Shown here piece after piece: positions 33,797-46,467 of a DNA stretch of 64,000 nt. The notes under the pieces were generated by a model, which saw nothing but the letters and a program-made list of their open reading frames with translations, was not told where the DNA came from and did no database searches. Location: contig WIDE01000018.1 in the NCBI GenBank assembly GCA_015039315.1, positions 45,788 to 109,787 of the forward strand, written 5' to 3'. Made by a program: the position numbers and the translations under genes. This stretch comes from Clavulina sp. PMI_390 (lineage: Eukaryota; Basidiomycota; Agaricomycetes; Cantharellales; Hydnaceae). Every line of letters starts with the position of its first letter. The stretch's first letter is position 1.

Positions 33797-35995
33797 ATGA
33801 TGCTTGCGACTCGTGCCCTCCTCGTGGTCTGCGCTTGTTTTCATACTGTCTTCAGCCATCGTCAGCCGGCTGACAGTTCGGCGCAATGGGTGGCAGCTCA
33901 CCCGCTTGACAGCTCGGCCTCAAACCCACTCTCGTCTCAACCATTTCATCTTGAGGCCATCCCGTCGACCCCTTCAGGAGAATTTACTACACTTCAGCAT
34001 GCGTTATTCCCGCATCACAAGCTGAGAATTAAACGTCTCGAGGACTTTTGCGACCCAACAGTGAACGCGTTCGCTGGCTACCTCGATATAATCTCTGCAG
34101 GGTCGAAGGTGCTTTATTGTGCGCGTGTTTTGTACGGGAGTTATACCTTACCGTGTGTTCTGTAGCACCTCTTCTTCTGGTTCTTTGAGAGCAGATCCAA
34201 TCCTGCAACAGACGATGTTATCATGTGGATCAACGGTGGTCAGTATTAGGGTTCAGAACAGCGAAACAGCTCTAGGGACTGATCGAACGTCTCCTCAGGA
34301 CCTGGAGGTTCCTCTGGGCTAGGTGCATTCATGGAGCTGGGACCGTGCTCGATTGACGTCGAAAGCACGGGGACCAATCGGACTAGGTGGAATCCTCATG
34401 GATGGAACGCCAATGCCAATATATTTTTCTTGGACCAGCCGTACGTCCTTTGACACGTCCCAAAGAACTTCTCTACCGAACACCTCATGTTGAATTCCGT
34501 CATCTAGTGTTGGCGTAGGCTTCTCTTATTCGGATAATGACTTGCATGTTCGTGATACCCCCCAAGCCGCTCGCGATGTAGAGGCTTTCGTGAGTTTATT
34601 CTTTGAAGTATTCGAGGAGTTCAAAGGTCGTCCATTCCACATGGCAGGGGAATCGTTTGGCGTGAGTGATTCTCTACGACTACATTCAAAGAGTCTTGCC
34701 TACAACACAGGCCGGTACCATAGGGACGTTATGTGCCTCTTTTCGCTAGCGAGATATACGATGGAAAGAAGAGGGCGATCAAGGAGGGACGTACCCCCAT
34801 CAACCTGCAGTCTATCCTCATTGGGAACGGCTTTAGCAATCCGGTCGAGTGCGTATCTGCCGTTCGAGCTTAAGTCCAGCGGACTGACAACGGGATGGGC
34901 TGCATCACTAGTGTGATACCTAGCGCCTATGACATCTCTTGTACCCCAGCATCGGGCGGCTCGCCACCTCTTGCTATCGAAGCCTGCATCCAGATGCGCT
35001 CATCTGTACGTACCCAGCCCGATTCCTCATCTCGGTCAGCGCTGAACCATGTCGGGATAGGTGGCCTATTGTCAGTCACTGATGCAAAAGAGCTGTGTGG
35101 AGACCCTTGATCATATAGGATGCGGAGCTGCTGCGGACGTCTGTCATGTCGCGGTGCTGGGGCCTCTCGAACAAGCGAATGTGAACCCTTACGATGTGCG
35201 AAAGGTGCGCAGCGTCTATGCTCTACATGAAGCGTCTTCATACTCATTTCCAACATCCAATTGGACTTACGATATCACCAAGGAATGCACGGGTGGATGG
35301 CCACTCTGCTACAAGGAATTTGCTGCCGTCAGTGCCTTTCCTTCCCTCTCTGCCGTTGTCACTGTTAATCATATTTGCTCATCTAGATCCAAAATTGGAT
35401 GGAACTCAATACGACCCGGGAACAATTGGGGATTCCTGAATCCGCCCCCCAATACATTGGGGTTAGTTTTGTCGTGAACAGTGACTTTGCTGCAGGTTAT
35501 GATGATCACCATCGCTCTGACCTGCATGTCGCCCAACTTCTCGAACGAGGTAAGAATATCTTCCGTCTCACCAGATCAATCCTGGCTAATCATACCGCGT
35601 TTTAGGGGTGCGGACTTTGATCTACGCAGGCGTGACAGATTCGATGTGGTATGTGCATTTCCGTTTTGCCACTTTGCGTCAGCTTTCTTAGCCAAGTTTT
35701 GTTTGAAACAATGGGATTTTCCAGCGCATGGACAGGGAACAATCGCACCTTCTCCAACCTCGAATGGACAGGTCAGACAGCCTTCCTCAACTCTCCAACT
35801 CGACCATGGCACGCCTCAGCTACTGCTGCTGCTGATGATGATCAAGCGCCTAATGCTGTTGCTGCGGGTGAGATCAAGTCCGCCAACGGCTTGACATTCT
35901 TGACGATCAATGAGGCAGGGCACATGGTACCCTACGACCAGCCAGAGGTAGCACTGGCCATGCTGCAGGCGTGGCTGCGGAAGGAACTTGTTTGA
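33797..35995 (+). CDS. Serine carboxypeptidase (S10), tandem copy 3
   Basis: Start MMLATRALLVVCACFHTVFS, a signal peptide. The same exon plan as its neighbours: first exon to 34108, second from 34166, with donors at homologous codons. The oxyanion loop reads [10 protein letters not shown], the nucleophile is in GESFG/GRYVP, Asp in YAGVTD and His in [12 protein letters not shown]. The C-terminus (MLQAWLRKELV) aligns with copy 2 ([11 protein letters not shown]), so these two are the most recent duplicates. All three genes point the same way with spacers of about 240-260 bp, consistent with unequal crossing-over. Exon near 35290 has ECTGGWPLCYKEF after an intron whose exact acceptor I did not fix. 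Confidence 0.85.
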
Positions 35996-37972
35996 GGGCT
36001 TATTATTCTTGTGCTTTTTTTCCATCATTCGTTGCTGTTGTACATGTAATAAAGAAAAGATCCAGCTAGGTTTGAGGGTGTGTGTTATTCAATCACATGC
36101 CAGGTCGTCGTGTATGGCGTATGATTACTGGATCTCGACGTGATAGAAACTCATTGGCGGTTGGTGAGTTGTCAGAGGTTCGCTGTGTAACCCCTTGTCT
36201 GCATCTGCATGCCGTTTGCAAATTCCGGACCTTTACCACCTCGACGGTGTGAGTATAGCTGAGGTGGTTGACTAGTGAGAACACAGAGGGCCATCTACCC
36301 TCTAGTATGGAGAGTTACAGATGGCGCTTCATGAAAACCTCCTGGTAGGGTCAAATATTCGAGCTCGAGCTTAGCTTGCACCAAACTCAAATTTCTCACA
36401 TGTAAATCGTCAGAAAATCAGATGACCCGAGGCCATAAGCGGTATATGGGTCTTTTGATGGCCGATTAGACAGGACGGCTGCAAGTGGGGTGGGGGTGTG
36501 ACAATGAGTTAGCGAGCGCAAAGTGACTGACTGACTTGCTCCTCCATCACGGTGCATGCATGTATACATACAGAGAACGTGGATGTCGCGAGGACAAATG
36601 ATAGCGAGAGCCCAGACCAGATAGATTGGATGCGGAGATTTGCAGCAGGCCTGTGCGGCACGAATCGGGGTTCGAGGCCTCCGTCGGTCTTTTTTTCCTT
36701 TCAGCGCGCTTTGAGGAGCAGCAGCGAGCCAAGGATCAGCGCTCTCTCTCCACAGGGCACACACTCCATCAATGGATGATTAACTATTGACGCCGAATCA
36801 CGGGCCCGGGTGATAGAATTGAAAAGCCACCCCCGCTCCGGCGTCGACGTCGCTAGGCCCAAAACAGGCTCCGCAGAGGATCTTGGAGGAGAAAAACTGC
36901 ACATCTCTCAGCGCAAGAAGCAAAGATGACGCCAGCGAGGGAGAGCGATCGAAGGGAATGAAAAGGGGGGCTGATTATGAATCCCGTGGCGGGCGTGAGG
37001 CAAAGGCATTGCAGGGCCAAGGAAGAGAGGGGGCAAAAAGACACCCCTGAGAGAATGCATCTCCCACCATCACAACATCAAATTTCAGGCAACTTATTTT
37101 CGCCCGTCCCCATGGCCATGCCATCAAAAAAGTGGCTGGGGGGTTGGCATGTCATCGTCGGAATAGTTCGTACGTAGTAATAGTGCTATGCGGAACCTGA
37201 TTTGGGACGGGCGGGAGAGGCGGGGGCTGTGTCTCGAGTCTGAGAAGCAAACCTTATTACTGTCAGATAGTGACAGGCACCGATGGTCGTCGTCGGTCTC
37301 GCAAAAAGCTCAGAGCCATGGGATGGACTTTTGTCGTATAGTAGGACATGAGATTCCCCCGGTGTGGATTGAGACTGATGCGCTGTATGGGATGGGGGCT
37401 GACACGGTTATTGGTCTTGGGGGCTGATGGTCGTCAACGCGGAGAGGAGATTTCTGTCAAAATATTAGCGGGACGCCGAGAGGACCCGCGCGTTACTCGA
37501 ACGACACGCAGCACGCGCAGAGCGAGAAAAGAACGAAAAAAAGCCAAGCACGACAGCATTTACTGCAGCAGAATACGACCGGTGTGCAGTCTAGAAAATT
37601 GCCTAGTTGCAATCGGTTGAGCTGTTGCCCTCTCTCCCAATTGGTGTTCGTTGCTCCGTGACAAGTTGGTGCTTGTTCCGGTTTGGATTTGGTTGCCCTC
37701 CTCCTACGTTTAACGTCTCTCTTCCTTCCATCTCGGCTTGCTCCTCTCCTCTCCTCCTCTCTTCCTCCTCCGCGTCTCCTATCTCTCTCTCTCTCTCTCT
37801 CCCTCCATCCTCTCTTTCTTATTTGCATCCAGCGAAACGCATCGCCATCGTCTGCCTGGCTTACTCTTAGGGATCAGCGCAGGCCGCAACCTCTGAAACT
37901 ACTTGCCATACTCATCCAACAAACTAGCGAGCGACCCCCCACACATCTGTTAGAGTCGACGACATTGGCGTT
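35996..37972. other. About 2 kb upstream region of the phosphatase gene
   Basis: Short ORFs on both strands lack domains. From about 37690 the plus strand is strongly pyrimidine-rich, including a (CT)10 run at about 37782-37801, typical of fungal promoter or 5' UTR tracts before a highly expressed start. No RNA gene seen. Confidence 0.45.
37782..37801 (+). repeat. (CT)n microsatellite
   Basis: About ten perfect CT units inside a longer pyrimidine tract (37690-37815), 170-190 bp upstream of the phosphatase ATG. It may be part of the promoter or leader. Confidence 0.85.
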
Positions 37973-40900
37973 ATGCCACCCCTTCCTGATGCACCCCCCG
38001 CAAGGCGGTCGAGCAGACCCTCGATCCCCAATCTGCACATTGTCATCAGTGACAAGACCGCCTTTCCAAAAGCCAGCTCCGAGCTGGACTCTGGCTACTA
38101 CTCTGCCGTCTCTGCCACACGCGACCTAAAACGAGCCTCGACCCAGCCCACCCCAGAGCCATCACCCCCGCTCACTCGCACTAGCCCAAACAGTAGCAGC
38201 AGCGGGGTGTTTGCGACAACGGATCCATCCAACGCTCCTCAAAGCGTCGCTCAAGACACTATTGTCGAAGAACCAGAAAACCTGCTCATTGCTCCTCCGT
38301 CAAGCCTGTCGCGGAAGAATATGAAAAAACTTTCCTTGACATCGCTGGATACGCACCCTCAATTGCGCCCCGCCACGTCTAATATGTCAATGAAATCTGT
38401 TGCACCCAACACAGTGCCCATGTCCCTCCCACCATCTCCTCATCTCCCTCATCGCAAGCTCAGCGTGCAGCCCCTTCCCTCCATCGCAATCCACGAAGCT
38501 GCCTCGCATCCCGAGAGAGATCCCCTCCCTACCCGCCGACGATCCTCGGTTATGTCTCTCCCTCCCTTCTCCACTCAGGCGAAACCTGCTCGGACAAAGT
38601 ACACTACTGGTCGTCGTGCCATTGAGGACGACGCAGAAACTGATGCATATGCTGATGGTCCCGTCGAGATCCTGCCTGGTGTCTGGCTCGGAGCGGAAGA
38701 CAACGCCACTGATTGGTCTGCCCTTGCTGAGCGCTCCATCGGCGCCGTGCTGAACGTGGCCAAGGAAGTGATCCTGTCCTTTGAAGAGGAACCGAATTCG
38801 CCGCAACATTGGTCTGATGATGCCTCCATCAAAGACGACATCTCGCGTGGGAGGCACTACGCCGCCAACGACGACACTGGTCGACCGGACCTCCTTTATC
38901 TCCATCTCCCGTGGTCGCACGGTCAGAACGATCTTGTGAACGTCGGATTCCTTCAGGCCATGTCGTTCATCGACCGATGTATTGCCTCGAAGATCGGAGT
39001 TCTCATTCAGTATGTCAACTCTATAAATTTTTTGCTTCGCCTTTGTTTGGGCGCCTGAGCTGACGTGCGTACATCGCGATTCCTAGCTGCCAATGCGGGA
39101 TTTCTCGCTCTGCAACTCTCGTCATTGCATACGTCATGCGCGCCGCGCAATCCCCAACGGCCGTGCCTGAGGTTGCCAAAATGAAGAAGGAAGGCATGCA
39201 GGGCGCCTACGACTTTGTCAAAGCCAAAAGCCAGACCATTGGTCCCAACATGTCGTAAGTTCATTTTCGTCCCTTTTTTTCCTTCACTCAGTGGCAATTC
39301 TCATGGTACCTTGATTGGTCCTTTGGCAACTCGCGAATTCTAGTCTGATCTATCAGCTGTTGGAGTACGACCGTGTCCTGTCGCCCAACCAGCGCGGCCC
39401 AGGATCTGATACCTCGCAAGATTCTGCAGAAGCAGAGTGGACCCGCCAGCGCATGGCGATGGACCTCCAAGATCAAGAGGAGTTGCCACGTGCGACCTCA
39501 CCTGATGCGATGTCTGATGCGTCCAACGCCCTCGAAGCTGCCGAAGCCCGCGAGCTCGATCAGCGCATGCAAGCGAGACGAGAGCAACGCTCTTCTTCGC
39601 GGGCGTCTAACCACAGCCTTCTTTCTGTGGTCGAGGAAACGCATGATGAACACGGGTCTGTGGCTTGGAAGAGTCGCTATGGGCACGGCCTGGCGCTGAA
39701 CCCTGCCGCATCGCTTCATAGCATCACCGGTAGCAGTCGTACGCGCGGACTCAGCATTGGAAGTGACATCAGCGGGCGAAGCAGCCTCGTCAGCGGGACC
39801 GACTCGGTCCTGGAAGAAGACGAGGACGCCGAAACCTCTGATTCGCCCTATTCCGCCTCGCGGAAGGATAGTGGCGATCTGGAAGGCGCTGGTGATGAAA
39901 CGTTCGTTCAGCTCCCGCCCTCTAATCGTCCTGCTCCGACCATCCTCCTCGCTCCGATCCCGACCAACCCGCGGAAACGAGGCTCCCTTGCCTCGCTGCA
40001 ATCCACGTCTACTCGGAGCCTTGCTTCATCCTCTGGCAGATCATCTCCGGCCTTTTCGCGACGTTCCAGCGAGCTGGGACCTCCGCCCTCTGCGCGCCCT
40101 GAGCAAACCAGCTTTGGTGCTGCTGCCCAGTTCCTTCCTCCTCCCTCATCCCGCCCTGATCAGACATCGTTCAGCATCCATCCGCCATCATCGTCATCAG
40201 CTCAGCCTGTCATTGGATTCCCTCCGCTATCCGCACGCCGGCGGTCGATTGACGCTCCATCTCTAGGACCCCCACCTGTGCGATCGCACACGCTCTCTCA
40301 TTCGAGCCGCCTTCGCCCGCTGGATCCTGTTCCGCCATCCCCCATTCGAGGCACTGAACAGGAATCGGAGAATGATTCTCGTCCTCCCGCGCCTGCTCCT
40401 GCTCCAGCCGCCCCTAAGCCTGAGAAGAAGATGAAACCAAAGCCACTGCAGATCGCGGTCCAGCCGAAGTCGACGACGATCGAGATTGAGCGCAGCTCGG
40501 TCGATGATCTTCCAAAGACAGCATCAGGACACAAACATACACTGTCGTCATCCTCCATTGGATCTGTGGCCTCTTCAAACTCTTCGCGTTCGGCAAGTTC
40601 ATCGCGGGCTTCAGGTTCAACATCAGCTTCTGGGTCTAAATCCCGGGGCGGTCGCCTGGCCAGCTTGAAGACGCGTGCTCCGCAGATGAATGTTGTGGGC
40701 TCTGCCACACCTCATCAAACCCTCTTCATCTTCCCGCCCTCGCCGCAGCGGTTCGACACTATCCTCTCTCCCGACGGGCATAGCTCTTCTTACGCGATCC
40801 CCGCCACGCCCTCCACCATGCTCCTGCGCATGGAGCCTGGTGGTCTGCCATCAAGCGTTGTTTCGTCACGCGCCTCCTCGCGGTCAGCATCGATATCTTC

Positions 40901-41216
40901 TACCTCGAGCATTGGTTCTGTTGCGGACTCGTTGGCGTCTGTGTCGACGACGTCCTCGCGCCGAAGGAGGGTCCATGCCTTGCCCTCGGGCGTCACGCCC
41001 ACGATCGCTGCGTTCCGCCATCGCACGTTCGGCACGGCTGTTTTACCCAGCACACCGACAACCGCAACAGCTCACGTGGAGGCCCGAGGATGGGTCGGCA
41101 GCGCAGGAGCGAGCACAGCGGGATCTGGACACGCTCCTGCAGGGGCAGCAGAGCTATTGAGCCCCCTGTCTCCTCTGACGGCCAGGGCTGGGGCACGTAA
41201 TTCGTTCGGTTTCTGA
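37973..41216 (+). CDS. Dual-specificity protein phosphatase (MAPK phosphatase-like)
   Basis: Exons 37973-39009, 39087-39254 and 39344-41216 join in phase to give 1,025 aa. The DSP domain spans about residues 225-410. It starts VEILPGVWLGAEDNATDW, has LLYLHLPWSHGQNDLV (with the likely general-acid Asp), and the P-loop HCQCGISRSA, which fits HCxxGxSRS. The first intron falls in the His codon of that motif. YDFVKAKSQTIGPN and YQLLEYDR complete the fold. Enzymes of this shape, such as yeast Msg5, dephosphorylate Thr and Tyr in MAP kinases. The N-terminal 220 residues and the last 600 are Ser/Pro-rich and disordered, with many possible phosphorylation sites. Substrate MAPK is not determined; orthology to Msg5 is inferred. 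Confidence 0.85.
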
Positions 41217-42630
41217 ATGTTGTTGCCCCACCCACACTTTATTATTTCTCGTTCTCGTTTTCTTTTTTTGGTCCAACTCTGATGATTGTGATTCATTCAT
41301 TACGTTCGTTCCATTTTGCATTGTTGCTTTTTCTGCATCGCACATTGGCTCTGCTTATCTGCATCGTGTCTTGTCTCTATCATCGCTCATCGTCATCGTC
41401 TCTCATTTTCCATCATCTCCACTTTTCTTTTTGGCGTTTTTTGTTATCTGTTTGTTCTCGCTACCACACGCACGCTCCTTTACAAGATCTGTGTCCTGTG
41501 TTTCGATTGCATATCATCATCATCATTATTGTGTGCCACTTTTCGAAGGGGGCGCCCTTGCACATTCATTCATTTCCAACTTTTTTGATTCGTGTTCCAA
41601 GAAGAGCCAGTGTGGCTCCCATCCGTTCTTTTTGTATTTTGTTTTTCTTATTTCTCTCGCAACCAATCATTTGTCTGTGTTCCCTCTACAGCATGTGTTC
41701 CCCCAAGTATATATGGTCATCTCAATCCCCCGTGCAATTGATGAGACACCCAACGGACAATGTTGTTTGTCTTTTTTTGAATAGCCTTTTGCTCTTTACT
41801 TTGGGCACGTTGTTGTTGTCGTTCTAGGCACTCTGAATTGCATTGTTTTGCTCTTCTGATAAGAAAGAAATTCACCTCAGGCATATGCGTGGTCAATCTT
41901 GGGGACGATGGGGTGCGGGGTACATTCTGGTCTAGCTGAGCGATTGTTCAGCATACATGTAATGCCCCACAATAACTGATTAGCCAGGAATTTTCCAGTA
42001 CATTGAGCGTAAAGATTCATAGACGGGGCACGTCATTACTATAGGTCAAAAGCGGCAGATTCTTTATCCATGTGACCTTCTCATAATGCAGTCATTAGAA
42101 GAACAGCTATTGGGCGTCGGGCCATTTTGAGTCGTCAATTGGCCCATCATTAGATCATGATGGACGTCATGCTTTCACAGCTGCTTTCGCTCAAAAAGTC
42201 AATGTCAAGCATTTTGGCCCAATTGTCCAACAAAGGCAAGTGGAGGCAAAACTAGATTGCCAGCATTTTTTCCATGCGTTCGATCAGTCCGCTATCAAAA
42301 ACAGGTTTATTGTGCGATAAAACAAAAGCGACGCTGGCCGGTGTGAAGTATTAGGAGAGCGGCAACAAGAACAACAACTTTTTGAGGCGACAAGCAACCA
42401 ACATTGTCGACACGTGACGTGCGCGGCTCCGGGTGCCACGAGCCGGCAACGTCCAAGCGCCTGCCCTCATCACTCTCTGCCTGTCTGCGGTATTGTCCTC
42501 CCCAGAGCCTGCACACACTCTTGAATCTTCCAGGTTATGGTGCTCCTTGGCAGCTGCCAGAGATAATCGTCCATCTGTGCACCCTCCTTGTCTGGTTCTT
42601 TCTTCCAATCTTTCTCTGAGAGCCCTGCAA
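41217..42630. other. Intergenic region
   Basis: T/C-rich 3' UTR of the phosphatase to about 41830, then AT-rich spacer and the promoter of the next gene. An in-frame ATG at 42433 precedes the chosen start at 42631, but the 66 residues between look like translated leader. Confidence 0.5.
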
Positions 42631-45600
42631 ATGTCTGCCGACGAGGCCCACCCCGCCTCTTCTGCGGAGGAGTGGTCCGACGCCGATTTCGACTTGCCAG
42701 AGGGCTCGTCGCTAGTCGCCCATCTGGAAGAACATACGAGCAGTGTCCATGGGCGCGGGTCGACTGGCTCGACCTCCCGCGCCTCCCACCTCCCCCCACT
42801 TCCCTCCAAGCCTGGCCGGCCCACCACTCTACGGATGTCCACCGGCCCCGATGATATTGATGAAGACGATGATCTTGCTGCATTTTTAGCTGAGGAGGAT
42901 GATGACAACTTCGACACGATCAAAATGTCGCGTGGGTCGCTTGCCGCCACTACGCCCTCCTCCGTCTCTGGCGACACTACCCCAGTCGTCACGGGCACAG
43001 TTACGCGTCTCAATGGCGTCCGCGGCACTCCGCAAAAGTCTGCCGCGTCCAGCTTTGACGACGCGGATGAGGACTGGGACGCGGACCTGGGCCTCGAGGC
43101 GGGCACGACCCGTCTCACCCTCCCCAAGCACCCTCTAGTCACGATCGCGCCCCCAATAGGCGCGGACGCGTCAGTCATCTTTCCGGATGATGATATCGAC
43201 ATCTCCACTATCAAAGTGTCGCGTCACGCTTTATCATCCGCCTTGACCGCTGGGACCGCCCCAGCAGAAGGACCTGCAAATACTCCCCTTCCTCCCTCAC
43301 CCAATCACTCACCTCCCCACCTCCCTCCTTCCACCATGGCACCGCGAGATGATGATGACAGTATGGAAGACGCATTCGAGCTCCCAGACTCGCTATCTCG
43401 CCTATCCCTTCGCCCTCTCTCTACCCGCTCGTCCAAAGCTACTCTCAGCACGCTTTCCGAATGGGCATCCGACACCACAGGCACTACAGTCGTTAGTGCT
43501 ACATCGGATCTTTTCGACACGATGGATGGTCGTTTCGGAAAGCACAATCTCAGTGCATCTCCTAGCACTGATTTCACCACAGATGAAGAGGACGGGTTTG
43601 ATGACGAGGACCGGGAAGCCAAGGACGTGGAGGAAGATCTCGTTCTTCCAGACACGTTCCTTCCCAAGGATCTCGTCAGGATTCTAGACTCGAAGAAGAA
43701 GGGATTGTCCAGTCCATCTTCGTCTCCAGACGTGTCCACGGTGACCATTGCTGCTAAGCCAAAGTCCAAGCATGCCGAGGAGGATGACGATTTCGAGACT
43801 GGCTTGCAGATCGGAAATGACTCCGAGCTCAGCCCAAGTCGCTTGTTGAAAAAGGAGAATGGGTCTGGCGGTTTGTTGTCGGCCTTGAAGTCGCGACTCC
43901 GCCCAAAGTCCGCGCTTACACCGAAGGAGGCAACACCAAGTCTTCGCTCAGTCTCTTCACGTGCGACACTGACGCGGGCCCAAACTCTAGCCGCCCCCAG
44001 CGCTGGTCCCAGTCGCAACTCAATTCGTATAGTCCGCTCTCCGTCTCCACAGCCTCGTCGATCGGAAGAATCCACCACCTCCCTTTCCTCCAAGGCATCC
44101 GCCATCACCCTTCGTCGTACGAAACCTTCATCTTCCACCATTACGCCAAAGCCCAGCATCGCTCAGAATGCCCGAAATAAACAACTTTCCCCACCTCCAT
44201 TAGCGCATTCGTATTCCATGCTGACGCTTCCGCGAATACCCGGCTCGTCAGGCGCACCCACCTCCCCCTCCAAGTCAATGAAGCACCAGAAATCGACCTC
44301 ACGTCTATTAATGACGCCGAAAGCCGCTGGCTCTGCTGTGTCCAAGAAGGATGCGACCAGTGACATGCGACTAGGGAGGAAGGCAAGCTTGAGCAGTCTG
44401 CAGGATGCGGAACGGGCTCGTGAGCAGATCGAACGCGAGCGGAACATGGGCTCGATTTCCTCGAACTCTGGTTCGGTAGCCTCTACCTCGACGTCCGCTT
44501 CCAACTCGCAAGCTGGCTCCACAGGGAAAGCCTCGCAACTCCCTCGGCCTTCATCTACCACCAGCAACACGTCCTCCGCGCCTCGATATAACGCGCCGAC
44601 GGCGTCTTCACGTGCCAAGGCTGCCCATGCTCAAGGTCCGGACCGTCCCACCCTTTCCACCCTATTCCTCCCTGTCCTTAGACCGACCACGCCGATCGAG
44701 TCGCCTGGTGCTTCCCGCCTCACCATGCCTACGCTCAGCTCGCGAGCAAAGTCTCGAGTGCCTATCGCCGGGGTTTTCTCTAGCGAGTCGCCCACTACTG
44801 CATCTCCTCCATCCCGCCAGTCTGCGAAGTCCCCTCCACCCCCTCGTGTCTCTTCGCCCTCACGGATACGACAGCCTATGGCGGGCCCATCATTAATGAA
44901 GAAGCCAAAGTCAGCTCGCACGTGGGGAGATGGTACGGAGCTGGACGGCCTTGAAGATTTGGCCGTTGAGAATGAGAAGGAGAGGAAATATCGCGTGACT
45001 CCCAAGGCGACATCGAACATGCTTCGCTCGAATTCTACGTCCACGGCGGTCGTGTCCAAGTCGGGAACTACGACTACTAGGCGGCCTACGGTATCAACGA
45101 CGACTAGCGCCTCGTCTACTGCCACACTCGGCAGGAAAACTCCTGTCAGCGTGAATCTGACTCCATCGACCTCGGCTGGTTCGTCTGCTGGAGGCTCGAT
45201 CAGGCGCCCCCCTTCGAGAACATCAGGTCAGGCCCCTCCTATTTTGTTGTTGTTCATCAGCCCACTCATTTCGATTCGTTTCTCTAGCTACCTCTGAAGG
45301 TACCCGTCCTGGCTCTGCTGCCAGCCTGAATACTCCTTCCACTGGAGGCGGCCTCCTACGTCGCAAATCTCGCATGGATATTGGTAACACATCCGCCCAT
45401 TCCACCACTACAAGCGCAACGCCAACGCTACACACCATCCGCTCCGCCGTACCCCTCATCTCGCCTGCTCCCACTGCTATCGCTGTGGCCAGCATGCGGA
45501 GGAAGCGGGCATCTCCCAGTATGGGATCTGCCAGAAAGCCCACTCTAATTCGTAATTTGAGCGGTCCTGGTGTAATGAAGAGTGAGTGATTTTGTCAATA

Positions 45601-46467
45601 GTTATGGTCGTATAGATTCCTGACTTCTTTCCTGCAACAGAAATCGGTGACATGCAGTGGAACCCCATCACCTTGCGGTGGGAAGGAAACGAATCTGCTC
45701 TTCGAGGATTCGAGTCTCCCACTCATTCCCGCCCTGCTCTCATCACGCAGCTCACCGGTTCCTCTGTTGGCGGCATGGGCTCACCCTCCGGCCTCATCAG
45801 TGGCGCACGGATCGTTGGCAACATGATGTTTGACCCCACGAAGATGTGCTGGATCAATCGCTTTGCTGATGAAGAGCCTGATCCCTTTGCTGGCATCGAC
45901 GATGATTCTGATGATGATAGGGATGCCACGCTGGGCAAGCGCCGTGGCAACGCCTTCCGTGCTCGTTCGAACACCGGCAACTTTGGGGCACCAACCAGTG
46001 GTACGCCTTTGGAGACTGTCACCGCCAGCCCTGCTCGCTCCGCCGTGTCGCGGAGGAGCGTCCAGAGCAGGAGCACCACGAGCGAAAGTGATACGGAGAG
46101 CGCCTTGCCATCACTCAGCTCCGCTCGCTCATCGATCACGAATGAGGACGAGTTTGACGATTTCGAGGATGGCACAAGCAATGGAAGCTCTCCCGAGCGC
46201 CTTCGCCGTGCCGCCTCTATTCGCGGTGCTTCGTCGTCACCTATCCCTGGTGTTGACGAGACCATGGTTGAGGCATGCCGTGAAGCCGAGTTGCGGCACA
46301 AGAACGAGGTGAAGGGATGGTTCCCCCGTCGTCGTACGGTTTCGAGCGTTAGCCGCTCTACTCTGCGCAGGCGGATCGGACTCGTTGAAGAAGATGTGGA
46401 CGATTCTGAGCTCTATGACCGGAGCTATCTATTCGAGATTCGGACTCTTGCTACTCGCCAGTATTAA
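42631..46467 (+). CDS. byr4: Byr4/Bfa1-like spindle-checkpoint and septation inhibitor
   Basis: Exons 42631-45226, 45288-45581 and 45641-46467 join in phase to give 1,238 aa. The N-terminus EEWSDADFDLPEG and two acidic repeats (FDTIKMSRGSL and IDISTIKVSRHAL) resemble Byr4. The C-terminal third has the family's conserved blocks: GDMQWNPITLRWEGNESALR, VGNMMFDPTKMCWINRFADE then PDPFAGIDD, EACREAELRHKNEVKGWFP and SYLFEIRTLATRQY. Byr4/Bfa1 with Cdc16/Bub2 forms the GTPase-activating complex for Spg1/Tem1 at the spindle pole body, holding back mitotic exit and septation. The protein is longer than the fission-yeast one because of Ser/Thr-rich disordered spacers. Family assignment from conserved motifs, without an alignment. 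Confidence 0.8.

Noticed and set aside
5891..36000. A single cluster linking WW proteins, arrestin and carboxypeptidases
   Set aside because: Genes are on both strands, separated by unrelated genes and lack biosynthetic enzymes; only local tandem duplication is supported.
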